Source of the DNA: JAAYJM01 sp964498585
GTDB taxonomy: Bacteria; Bacteroidota; Ignavibacteria; Kapaibacteriales; UBA2268
Direction of reading: 5' to 3'
Assembly: GCA_964498585.1 (NCBI GenBank)
Contig: CAZCHH010000027.1
Coordinates: 1 to 46,786 of the forward strand
DNA: 46,786 bases
Part shown: piece after piece, positions 1 to 7,752 of the stretch
Layout: the number at the start of each line of letters is the position of its first letter
How positions within the stretch are numbered: position 1 is the first letter of the stretch
The notes under the pieces: generated by a model
The model's input: only the letters and a program-made list of their open reading frames with translations
What the model was told of the DNA's origin: nothing
Databases searched by the model: none
Made by a program: the position numbers and the translations under genes

Positions 1-19
1 TTTTATTTTTTACTGAAGT

Positions 20-97
20 TACCAATGACATCTTTGTTTGTCGGACATTCCGAATCCCAAAATGAAGTAAGAACTTTATTTTGGGATTCGAAATGAC
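20..97 (-). repeat. Dispersed intergenic repeat, copy A (tail plus palindrome)
   Basis: The sequence TACCAATGACATCTTTG at the left end is the reverse complement of the tail (AAGATGTCATTGGTA) seen at 27791-27806 and 22481-22494. It is followed by an inverted repeat with arms 46-63 and 78-95 matching at 17 of 18 positions. The other copies in this window are at 18144, 19212, 22261, 27638, 31930 and 35881. Probably a non-coding mobile or REP-like element; no coding potential seen. Confidence 0.6.
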
Positions 98-232
98 AAG
101 AATATTATTATATAATATTTTTGTAGTAAGCACTTCTCCCAATAATAAAATCTATTACTTATGTATAATCATTAGCATAATAAGGCACTTCACTAGAGGT
201 GTTAATTTAAAGGATTAGCTTAATTACTTGAT

Positions 233-302
233 ATTACTCTCAAGAGTGTAATACATAAGGCAATACTCCTAACTCATTTATATTCGTTGAAGAGTCAGGA
301 GT
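233..302. other. Two hairpins just downstream of dnaA
   Basis: A near-palindrome lies at 233-252 (ATTAC.CTC / GAG.GTAAT). A second stem pairs ACTCCTAACTC (265-275) with GAGTCAGGAGT (292-302), 10 of 11 matched, and starts 8 bases beyond the dnaA stop codon. It could end dnaA transcription, but on the minus strand no U-rich tract follows, so a Rho-independent terminator is not established. The rest of 1-309 holds repeat copy A and no gene that I can support. Confidence 0.35.
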
Positions 303-309
303 TTAAAAT

Positions 310-1761
310 TTATCTTTTAATTTTTGAAACCAAAGTTTGAAATGAATTTTTAATATTTGTATTAGTAGAAATCAGGTTAACAATTGATTTGCAGGAATGA
401 ATAACTGTTGAATGGTCCCGATTGCCAAATTCTTTACCAATTGATTTAAGAGAAAGCTGGGTAAATTCTTTTGTTAAATACATAGCCATTTGTCTTGCTA
501 AAGCAATTTCCTGTTTTCTTGATTTTGAATCCAATGCCTCGATAGGCAATTTATAATAATCAGCAACAATTCCTTTTATAGTATCTAAACTAATGTCTTT
601 TTCTTTAATACAAGCAATACCGTGAATAATTTCTTTAGCTAAATCAATATTCAATTCTTTTCTTTCAAAGGTATGCTTGGCAATCAAACTAATTAAAGTG
701 CCTTCAAGTTCGCGGACATTGCTTGTAGTATGTTTTGCAAGATAATCAAGGACATCTACAGGCAGTTCAATACCTTCGTCCTTACTTTTTCTTTGCAGAA
801 TAGCAATACGTGTTTCATAATCCGGTGGCTGAATATCAACAATCAAGCCCCACTGGAACCGTGAAATGAGTCGGTCATCTACGTCTTGAAGGTCGCGTGG
901 TGGCTTATCGCTTGTAAGGACTATTTGTTTCCCAGCTTGATGTATAGCATTGAAAGTGTGGAAAAAATTGTCCTGTGTTTTTTCTTTTCCCTGGAAAAAT
1001 TGAATATCGTCAATTATAAGAACATCGACATTGCGATAAAAATTGCTGAACTCGTTAGTTTTATTATTTTGAATAGAATTAATGAATTCCATAGCAAAGC
1101 GCTCACTTGTCGAATAAAGCACACGTTTAGCTTTTTTATTCTGGATTATTCTATTCCCAATACTTTGAACTAAATGAGTCTTTCCGAGACCTGTTTCACC
1201 ATAAATAATCAGAGGATTGAAACGAGTAGTTCCGGGATTATCAGAAATAGCAATAGAAGCCGAACTGGCAAATTGATTATTGTCGCCTTGTATAAAATTT
1301 TCAAAAGTATAACGTGGATTTAAATAAGAAGTGAAATCAACTACTTCATCATTTGAATTAGATTTAATTTCAGTTTTGTTTTGTGGATATTTAAAAGCTG
1401 GCATTTTAATAGTCCTCTCTTCTAAAGTATCCCCTATATCCTCGATAACTACTTCATATTCCAATGCACAGCCATTGCCTAAGCATTTTTTAATTGTTTT
1501 TTCGAGCAGGGGGTAATAATGCTCTTCTATCCATTCGCAATAAAATTGTGAAGGAACTTTAACAACTAATTTTTCGTCATTTAACCTTAGGGCTTGAATT
1601 GGTTCAAACCAGGTTAAATAAACCTGTGATGGTACATTATCTTTTATTATTTCTAAACATTCTTTCCACTTGTTATGAGCAATATCATCACAACTATCAT
1701 TGGCTTTGGTTTTTATTTTTGGGAAAATATCATCTTTAAAAGCTGGGAAAAGTTCTAACAT
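310..1761 (-). CDS. dnaA: Chromosomal replication initiator protein DnaA
   Basis: DnaA binds origin DNA boxes, oligomerises with ATP and melts the duplex to load the replicative helicase. The 483-aa product has the expected order: an N-terminal domain I (about residues 28-100, beginning KWKECLEII), a short linker, the AAA+ core with Walker A GETGLGKTH (188-196) and Walker B VLIIDDIQF (247-255), and a C-terminal DNA-binding domain with the family signature GNRDHSTVIHS near residues 446-456. About 25 residues precede domain I, slightly longer than usual; the first ATG was kept because no better in-frame start with a ribosome site is obvious. The gene stands alone: dnaN and recF are not adjacent, and the 310 bases upstream show no DnaA-box cluster. 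Confidence 0.97.
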   Translation of the reverse strand: MLELFPAFKDDIFPKIKTKANDSCDDIAHNKWKECLEIIKDNVPSQVYLTWFEPIQALRLNDEKLVVKVPSQFYCEWIEEHYYPLLEKTIKKCLGNGCALEYEVVIEDIGDTLEERTIKMPAFKYPQNKTEIKSNSNDEVVDFTSYLNPRYTFENFIQGDNNQFASSASIAISDNPGTTRFNPLIIYGETGLGKTHLVQSIGNRIIQNKKAKRVLYSTSERFAMEFINSIQNNKTNEFSNFYRNVDVLIIDDIQFFQGKEKTQDNFFHTFNAIHQAGKQIVLTSDKPPRDLQDVDDRLISRFQWGLIVDIQPPDYETRIAILQRKSKDEGIELPVDVLDYLAKHTTSNVRELEGTLISLIAKHTFERKELNIDLAKEIIHGIACIKEKDISLDTIKGIVADYYKLPIEALDSKSRKQEIALARQMAMYLTKEFTQLSLKSIGKEFGNRDHSTVIHSCKSIVNLISTNTNIKNSFQTLVSKIKR

Positions 1762-2071
1762 AAAAATTTCCTTGCATTTTCGTTTTAAATTAAATAAATT
1801 TGTTAAAATTTCAAGCTTTTGCTATTAAAAGTTTGTGTTCTAATAATTTAATTATAAATATTTTTTTATAACTCTTTAAAAAAATTATGTATTTTTTAAT
1901 TTCAAATAAACACACTTTCAATATGATAATATTTTGAGAAAATGTCAAGAATTAAATTTTTAAAATTGAAAATATTTTTCTTGGAAAATTCAAGTAGTAA
2001 TAATATCAAATGCTTAAAAAAGTTAATGTTAAAATTAAATTTCACTTTTTCCTCAAATTATTGAATATGAA
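1762..2071. other. Divergent intergenic region upstream of dnaA
   Basis: 310 bases of very AT-rich sequence between dnaA (minus) and a surface-protein gene (plus), so promoters for both should lie here. I looked for TTATCCACA-type DnaA boxes on both strands and found none, so it is not a convincing origin. No RNA gene or repeat was recognised. Confidence 0.5.
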
Positions 2072-4639
2072 ATGATTAGAAAAACTTTACATATAACAAT
2101 TATATTCTCAATTTTCATATTTCTGATTAGCACTAATCATTTAGTATCTCAATGGGAAAAAATTACTAATATTCCTTCAGGGTATATAGGTAATTACTGG
2201 CTTGATGTTTTTTTTCTTTCTGAAAATCCTCAATACGGCTGGATTTGTGGATATAATGGCAAAGTAATTCGCTCTACTGATGGCGGTAATTCCTGGGAAG
2301 GTAGTACACTTCTGGGAGTTGACCAGTTAGAAAGTATTCATTTTGCAAGTAAACTTGTTGGTTATACATCTGGAAATGGAAGAATTTACAAATCAATAGA
2401 CGGTGGAGTTACTTGGGAAAACGTTTCACCAGTATCAGGAGCAGTTCTTTGGGGTTGTTACTTTATTGATGAAGATAACGGAGGTGTAATAGGAGGTGGT
2501 TGTAACGATAATGAATTTCAAAGTTTTTTTAGAACTACCGATGGTGGCAATACTTGGAGTTTATTTCAAGGTAGTGAACCATACTCTGGATTAAGCGATT
2601 TAATTTTATATGATGATGGCACTGGCTATGCTTCGAGCAGCGGCAGAATCTGGAAGACAACCGACAGCGGATTTTCCTGGTATATCTTTTCTGTGAGCGG
2701 CAGTAATGACTGGCAGGAAGAAATTACTCATTATAATCAATCTTTTCTTGTTCCTTATTCTAATGGTTGCTCAGGTAGCACTGGTATTTCAAGTGGTGGA
2801 GGTGTTCGTTTTACTACAAATAATGGAGTTAAATGGTTACAAAGAAATACCGGAAAACCTATGTTTGGTGCTTTCCTTTTAGATTCTCTACGTGGTTGGG
2901 CTTGCGGACATTCTGCATTAGCTCTTTTCACTTCTGATGGTGGAGTTAATTGGGAAAAAATGAATTGTGGAATTGACAAAACTGATGACCTTGATGATAT
3001 TTGGTTTATTAACGATACTCTTGGTTTCCTTGTCGGAGATAATGTTTATCGTTATTTCGTTATTGAAAAGCTAAATCCTAAAATTCTTGCCTCAGGCAGT
3101 AATTTTATTTGTGAAGGAGATAGTGTGATGTTATATCCTGAAAAAGATTATAATTATTATTCTTGGTCGAATGGCTCAAAAAATAAAAAAATCTGGATTA
3201 GTCAACCCGGTAAATATTATCTCACAGTAAATAACAATCTGTGTGATACTGCTACTTCTAATGTTATTGAAGTATTTTTCTATCCAAAACCTAATCCAGA
3301 AATTCAATCTTCACAAGGAAATTTTATTTGTCGTGGTGATAGCACTATCCTGTTCTGTAATGATAATTATTTGTCGTATAACTGGTCAACTGGTGATACA
3401 ACAAAAAGTATTTTAGTCAAAGAAGAAGGTTATTATGAGCTTATTGTTCTGGATTCTAACGGCTGCGAGGGAACAGATGATTTCTTTTTAAAAACCAGTT
3501 CTATACCCTACATTCAATCAACCAACGGAAATATATTTTGCCAGGGAGATAGTACTATTCTTACTACTGATATTGATTATTCGTCATATAACTGGTCAAC
3601 TGGTGATACAACAAAAAGTATTTTAGTCAAAGAAGAAGGTTATTACGAGCTTATTGTTGTGGATTCTAACGGCTGCAAGGGAATAAACGGCTTCAATATC
3701 AACCTGTATCCTTTGCCGGAACCGATTGTAACTTTTAAAGGAGATTCTATTATTTGCGATGACGATTTTGTATTACTTAAGACTATTGATGAATACATAA
3801 GTTATAAATGGTATGATGAAAATGATTTGGAAATTCAAACCGAAAATAATTATGGTAAAATAAATAAATCAGGTAAATATAAAGTTGTTGTTACTGATAG
3901 TAATGGTTGTAGTGGAGAGAGTGATTTTTTTGATGCAAATATAGTTCTAGATTCAAATCATTTAATCATTAAATATCTGCCTCAGAAACAGATTTTTATT
4001 ATTGATACAACAAACATAATAGCGCTTAATTGTGACTCTTTAGAAATATACAATAATAGTTCGCATTTTAGCACTATTAATGATATGTATTTGTTCGATG
4101 GAACTGAATTTTCAATTCCACTTAGTCAGTTCCCGTTTATATTAGAGCCATATTCCAGTAAAAAAATCCAGATTTGTGTATCTCCGGCAAAACTCGGAGT
4201 AATTAGAGATACAATACTATGTCCGGATATTTGTTCCAATCATATTATTCCACTCGAAACATTCAGTATTCCGAATACTTATATTGGTGTAGGCAATTGC
4301 AATATTCGAATAAAATTGGAAACAAACCATCTTTATTCCAAAGGATTTATTATTAACCAACCATATCCAAATCCGGCACAAAATATAGTTGAAATTGATT
4401 TCTTTGCAGAAAAGGATAATAATTCTGACTTTAAAATCAATTCAGAAATATTTGATATATTTGGAAATAAAAGATTAGAAGCTGATATTTCTTATGAAGT
4501 AACAACTTTACAGGAAAATAAATCCTTTGTTATTGGTAAAATATTATTTAATTTGAAAAATCTTGAAAACGGATTATTCATTATTGTTGTTCGTAATGAA
4601 TTTAATAGCGTTGTTGTCCAATTAATTATCAATAAATAA
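2072..4639 (+). CDS. Secreted surface protein, YCF48/BNR-like repeats plus C-terminal sorting domain
   Basis: The 855-aa protein starts with a signal peptide (hydrophobic residues about 6-22). Residues about 25-330 contain at least five SxDGGxxW-type motifs (STDGGNSWE, SIDGGVTWE, TTDGGNTWS, TNNGVKWLQ, TSDGGVNWE), typical of BNR/YCF48 beta-propeller blades. Residues about 340-620 hold three to four Ig/PKD-like repeats of about 70 aa with the pattern CxGDS...YxWSTGDTTKSI...GYYELIVxDSNGC. The end (about 765-855) begins with QPYPNPAQN and resembles a type IX secretion sorting domain. This points to export to the cell surface; the ligand is unknown. ATG 2072 was chosen because the ATG at 2066 is followed directly by a stop. 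The next gene begins 11 bases downstream, so the two may be cotranscribed. Confidence 0.85.
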   Translation: MIRKTLHITIIFSIFIFLISTNHLVSQWEKITNIPSGYIGNYWLDVFFLSENPQYGWICGYNGKVIRSTDGGNSWEGSTLLGVDQLESIHFASKLVGYTSGNGRIYKSIDGGVTWENVSPVSGAVLWGCYFIDEDNGGVIGGGCNDNEFQSFFRTTDGGNTWSLFQGSEPYSGLSDLILYDDGTGYASSSGRIWKTTDSGFSWYIFSVSGSNDWQEEITHYNQSFLVPYSNGCSGSTGISSGGGVRFTTNNGVKWLQRNTGKPMFGAFLLDSLRGWACGHSALALFTSDGGVNWEKMNCGIDKTDDLDDIWFINDTLGFLVGDNVYRYFVIEKLNPKILASGSNFICEGDSVMLYPEKDYNYYSWSNGSKNKKIWISQPGKYYLTVNNNLCDTATSNVIEVFFYPKPNPEIQSSQGNFICRGDSTILFCNDNYLSYNWSTGDTTKSILVKEEGYYELIVLDSNGCEGTDDFFLKTSSIPYIQSTNGNIFCQGDSTILTTDIDYSSYNWSTGDTTKSILVKEEGYYELIVVDSNGCKGINGFNINLYPLPEPIVTFKGDSIICDDDFVLLKTIDEYISYKWYDENDLEIQTENNYGKINKSGKYKVVVTDSNGCSGESDFFDANIVLDSNHLIIKYLPQKQIFIIDTTNIIALNCDSLEIYNNSSHFSTINDMYLFDGTEFSIPLSQFPFILEPYSSKKIQICVSPAKLGVIRDTILCPDICSNHIIPLETFSIPNTYIGVGNCNIRIKLETNHLYSKGFIINQPYPNPAQNIVEIDFFAEKDNNSDFKINSEIFDIFGNKRLEADISYEVTTLQENKSFVIGKILFNLKNLENGLFIIVVRNEFNSVVVQLIINK
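3371..3681 (+). repeat. Internal 210-bp-period tandem duplication in the surface protein
   Basis: Segments 3371-3471 and 3581-3681 are almost identical at the DNA level (only a few differences, for example ttattatgag versus ttattacgag), 210 bp apart. They encode successive copies of the YxWSTGDTTKSILVKEEGYYE unit. The near identity at DNA level indicates a recent duplication or gene conversion of the 70-aa repeat. Confidence 0.85.
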
Positions 4640-4650
4640 CGGTGAATTAA

Positions 4651-5388
4651 ATGCTTCTTGTAATTCCTTCAATAAATATTTCTCAAGGTGTCTGCTGCGA
4701 TTGTATTCAAGGGGCGCAAGGAACTGAACGTTATTATCAGGATTTATCAAACGATATTATTTCATTAATTAAACTTCTCAGGAACGAAAATTCAAAATCT
4801 ATTCATATTACCGATATAGATTCTTTCTCTTGCAGCACCAATCAGCTTAATATTAATTCTATCAGTTATATTTCTCAGGTATTGGATATACCTATTCAGG
4901 TGTTTTCAAAGTTTAGATCGCAGGAAGACTGTCTAATGCTATTAAAAAATGGTGTTCAAAGAATTATTATTGACAAAGCTGATATTTTTAATTTATCTGA
5001 TATTCAGGAATTGTTCAATAAGTTTGGTTCTACAAGAATTGTATTACATCTTTACCAAAGGGAATTAATTGAAACACCAAATTTTTCTCTTTATGATTTT
5101 TTTCAATATATCAGCGAATTAGGAGCAAATAGAATAGTTTTTACTTTAATCAATAATGACGACTTAAAGCTTACTGATTTAGCAGAAATAAATCAACTTG
5201 CCCTGGCATCTAAAATTAAAATAACATTAAATAATGGAATTACTAATTCTACTCAACTTATTAATTTAGTAAAAAGTAATTATCAATCTATAGATTCAAT
5301 AATTCTCGGTAAACAGCTTTTTAATAATATCTTTCCATGTCAAAAAGTATGGAGAATGGTAGAGCAAAAAATTGATGCAAATATATGA
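4651..5388 (+). CDS. HisA/HisF-fold TIM-barrel protein lacking catalytic residues
   Basis: The 245-aa protein has the length and motif order of HisA, the ProFAR isomerase of histidine synthesis: an N-terminal MLLVIPSINI aligned to the usual (I)PAIDI, QGAQG..RYYQD near the first loop, IHITDIDSF on strand 2, PIQVFSKFRS where HisA has a GGGIR phosphate-binding motif, GVQRIIID, then a C-terminal GITN and IILGKQLFNN matching the GGV...VGKALYEG region. The key residues differ: the general base Asp of PAIDI is Asn (PSINI), the GGGIR loop is gone, and TDIDRDG is replaced by TLINNDD. From the family, such a protein should not catalyse the HisA reaction. No other his genes are nearby. Likely a pseudoenzyme or a barrel with a new role; the function is unknown. 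Confidence 0.7.
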   Translation: MLLVIPSINISQGVCCDCIQGAQGTERYYQDLSNDIISLIKLLRNENSKSIHITDIDSFSCSTNQLNINSISYISQVLDIPIQVFSKFRSQEDCLMLLKNGVQRIIIDKADIFNLSDIQELFNKFGSTRIVLHLYQRELIETPNFSLYDFFQYISELGANRIVFTLINNDDLKLTDLAEINQLALASKIKITLNNGITNSTQLINLVKSNYQSIDSIILGKQLFNNIFPCQKVWRMVEQKIDANI

Positions 5389-5589
5389 TGTAATGCTTTT
5401 TTTGTAATTTTGTTATTCTTGCGTATGAAAGAATGACAGAGCTGAATTATATCATTTGTATTTATTTTTCCTGAAAATCAGGTATTAAGAATGGCAAGAT
5501 AAATAATTTGATTTCGATTTTAAAGTTCTTTTATTTGTTGAAATGAGATAAAATTTGGAATAGCATTAACTAATCAATTTTTTTTAGCA

Positions 5590-6336
5590 CTAATCATATC
5601 TTTCTAATTTGAAGGATTCACCTAAATATCTTTTGCGGACTTCTTCGTTTTCAGCAATTTTCTCTGCTGTCCCTGAAGTATAAATATTACCGTCAATTAA
5701 AATGTAGGCGCGGTCAGTAATAGAAAGCGTTTCGTGAACGTTGTGGTCGGTAATTAAAACACCTATTCCCTGAGATTTCAATTTAGTAACCATACGCATA
5801 ATATCTTCCACTGCAATTGGGTCGATACCTGCAAATGGTTCATCAAGCAAAATAAACTTTGGATTTGAAGCAAGAGAACGCGCAATTTCGCAACGTCTTC
5901 TTTCGCCACCGGAAAGCATATATCCCTTGCTTTTCCTCAAACGAGTAAGCCCAAAACTTTCCAAAAGCTCTTCCAAGCGTTCTTTGCGTTTTACTCTGCT
6001 CATCTTTTGTAATTGAAGAATTGCTTTAATGTTATTTTCAACTGATAATTTGCGAAAAATAGATGCTTCCTGTGGAAGATAGCTAATTCCAAGCTGCGCC
6101 CGCTTATACATCGCTTTATTTGTAATATTGGTGGAATCCAAAAAAACCTTTCCATCGCTGGGCTTAATCATACCAACAATCATATAAAAAGTAGTTGTTT
6201 TGCCGGCGCCATTAGGACCGAGCAATCCAACTACTTCACCCTGCTTAATATCAATTGAGACACCTTTGACAACGGTGCGTTTCTTGAATTTCTTGAATAA
6301 ATTATTTGCTTCGAGATAGCTTATATGTTCTTCCAC
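5590..6336 (-). CDS. lptB: LPS export ABC transporter ATP-binding protein LptB
   Basis: LptB is the cytoplasmic ATPase that, with LptFG, pulls lipopolysaccharide from the inner membrane into the Lpt bridge. The 248-aa product shows Walker A GPNGAGKT (40-47), the Q-loop (LPQEASIF, about 87-94), the ABC signature LSGGERRR (141-148), Walker B FILLDEP (161-167) and the switch His (TDHNVHE). The LPQEASIFRKL stretch and overall length are typical of LptB rather than of other ABC ATPases. The start codon is GTG (6334-6336). Only one base separates it from the stop of the upstream htrA-like gene, so translation is probably coupled. Confidence 0.95.
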   Translation of the reverse strand: MEEHISYLEANNLFKKFKKRTVVKGVSIDIKQGEVVGLLGPNGAGKTTTFYMIVGMIKPSDGKVFLDSTNITNKAMYKRAQLGISYLPQEASIFRKLSVENNIKAILQLQKMSRVKRKERLEELLESFGLTRLRKSKGYMLSGGERRRCEIARSLASNPKFILLDEPFAGIDPIAVEDIMRMVTKLKSQGIGVLITDHNVHETLSITDRAYILIDGNIYTSGTAEKIAENEEVRKRYLGESFKLERYD

Positions 6337-6337
6337 T

Positions 6338-7549
6338 TTATCGCTTTCTGGGTTTAAGAGTTAATGTTGTATTAATTTCCTTGCCATCTCGTAGTAGTTT
6401 AAAACTTAGCTTTTGTCCGTTGCGAGCATCTAAGACATTGATTAAAAAATCATCTTGCCGCAGAACTTTCATTCCGTTAATTTCTAAAATAATATCTCCG
6501 GGTTCAATTTTGGCTTCATTTGCAGGCGAATTTCTTTCAACAGAAAATACGATAATCCCTTCGTTTTGCTCAATACTCAAATATCTTTGAATTTGCTCAT
6601 CAATTTCCCGGACTTCCATTCCATGATAAAAATTTCTGTCTATTGTCTTTTTTTCTTTTAATTCAGCAACGATTTCTTTTACCCTGTTAATCGGAATTGC
6701 AAATCCGATACCAATGCTGCCAGCACCACGCTGATTTTGAGCAGTTGAAAAAATTATAGTATTTATAGCAATAACCTGACCAAGTGAATTAACCAAAGGT
6801 CCGCCTGAATTGCCAGAGCTAATGGCAGCATCTGTTTGAATCATACCTTTATAAACCCTGTCTTCCTGAATAAGATTAACTCCGGTATTTGAAACAACTC
6901 CGACTGTAATCGTAGGATGAGCATTTAAATCAAAAAGCCCAAACGGATTTCCAAGTGCTATAGCCCATTCGCCGGTTATAACATCATCTGAATTTGCAAG
7001 TTCAAGATAGTGAAAATTTTTCCCTTCAATTTTTAAAAGACAGACATCGCTTGTTTTGTCGGCACCAACGATTTCTGCATCATATTTTTTTCCGTCAGTA
7101 GTTGTAACAATCACTTTGGAGGCATTTCCGGCAACGTGGTGGTTTGTCAAAATGTAACCATCAGGAGAAATAATAAAACCAGAACCTAATCCTTGCACCT
7201 GATATTTCTGAGTTCTTCTGCCTCTGTTGCCAAAAAAATGTCGGAACATTGGATCATCGTAAAAAATATCAAAAGGGTCACGGCGAGTTACTTCTACATA
7301 AGAAGTTACGTTTATTCCAACTATAGCAGGACTACATTTTTCAACAGCTTTAGTAATCGCATTTCTTCTGCTTTCAGTTACTGAATTGCTTGCTGCATCT
7401 AATTTTTCTGATGTGGAACTTTTAGCTTCAGTCCAAAGATTTTCATTTTTACTTTCTATTTCCTTCGAATCGCAGCTCTGAAGTGAAAAAATCAATAAAA
7501 ATAATAATAACTTTAATCTTAATACTTGTTTCATTTCATTACCCATCAT
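6338..7549 (-). CDS. Periplasmic trypsin-like protease/chaperone, HtrA/DegP family, lipoprotein
   Basis: HtrA proteases degrade or refold damaged envelope proteins. The 403-aa product has a signal peptide ending in a lipobox (LQSC, Cys26), so it is probably membrane-anchored. The trypsin fold contains the catalytic triad: His138 in TNHHVAG, Asp168 in TSDVCLLK and Ser248 in GNSGGPL. One PDZ domain follows (about residues 305-395, with EGIIVFSVERNSPA and GDIILEINGMKV); DegP has two, so this is closer to the DegS/HtrA single-PDZ layout. The annotated start is the first ATG; Met6 (MKQVLRL) would give a more typical signal peptide. It lies upstream of lptB in the same transcript, linking envelope stress and LPS export. 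Confidence 0.93.
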   Translation of the reverse strand: MMGNEMKQVLRLKLLLFLLIFSLQSCDSKEIESKNENLWTEAKSSTSEKLDAASNSVTESRRNAITKAVEKCSPAIVGINVTSYVEVTRRDPFDIFYDDPMFRHFFGNRGRRTQKYQVQGLGSGFIISPDGYILTNHHVAGNASKVIVTTTDGKKYDAEIVGADKTSDVCLLKIEGKNFHYLELANSDDVITGEWAIALGNPFGLFDLNAHPTITVGVVSNTGVNLIQEDRVYKGMIQTDAAISSGNSGGPLVNSLGQVIAINTIIFSTAQNQRGAGSIGIGFAIPINRVKEIVAELKEKKTIDRNFYHGMEVREIDEQIQRYLSIEQNEGIIVFSVERNSPANEAKIEPGDIILEINGMKVLRQDDFLINVLDARNGQKLSFKLLRDGKEINTTLTLKPRKR

Positions 7550-7656
7550 AATTTATATATCATTTGCATTATGACGAAAATAAATTTATAAAATTTAATT
7601 AATTTTTTCTAATTTAGTTTCTTCTTATTAAACAATAAGAAGTTCTTAAAACTTTC

Positions 7657-7676
7657 ATTCTGGTAAATACCAGAAT
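7657..7676. repeat. Short palindrome ATTCTGGTA/TACCAGAAT
   Basis: Two 9-base arms (7657-7665 and 7668-7676) with a two-base loop, lying between htrA and the BatA-like gene. The same ATTCTGG..CCAGAAT theme occurs inside the dispersed repeats at 19212-19437 and 22261-22494, so this looks like an isolated fragment of that family. Confidence 0.5.
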
Positions 7677-7752
7677 CCATCTTCCTTTTTCATTTCCTAT
7701 TAGCTATTACAGAAAACCAATAACCCAACAACCTAATAGCTCAATAACCCAA

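Noticed and set aside
1762..2071. oriC next to dnaA
   Set aside because: No TTATCCACA-like boxes on either strand in this gap; the AT content alone is not evidence.
4651..5388. Functional hisA
   Set aside because: Fold motifs agree, but the catalytic Asp, the GGGIR phosphate loop and the TDIDRDG strand are all altered.
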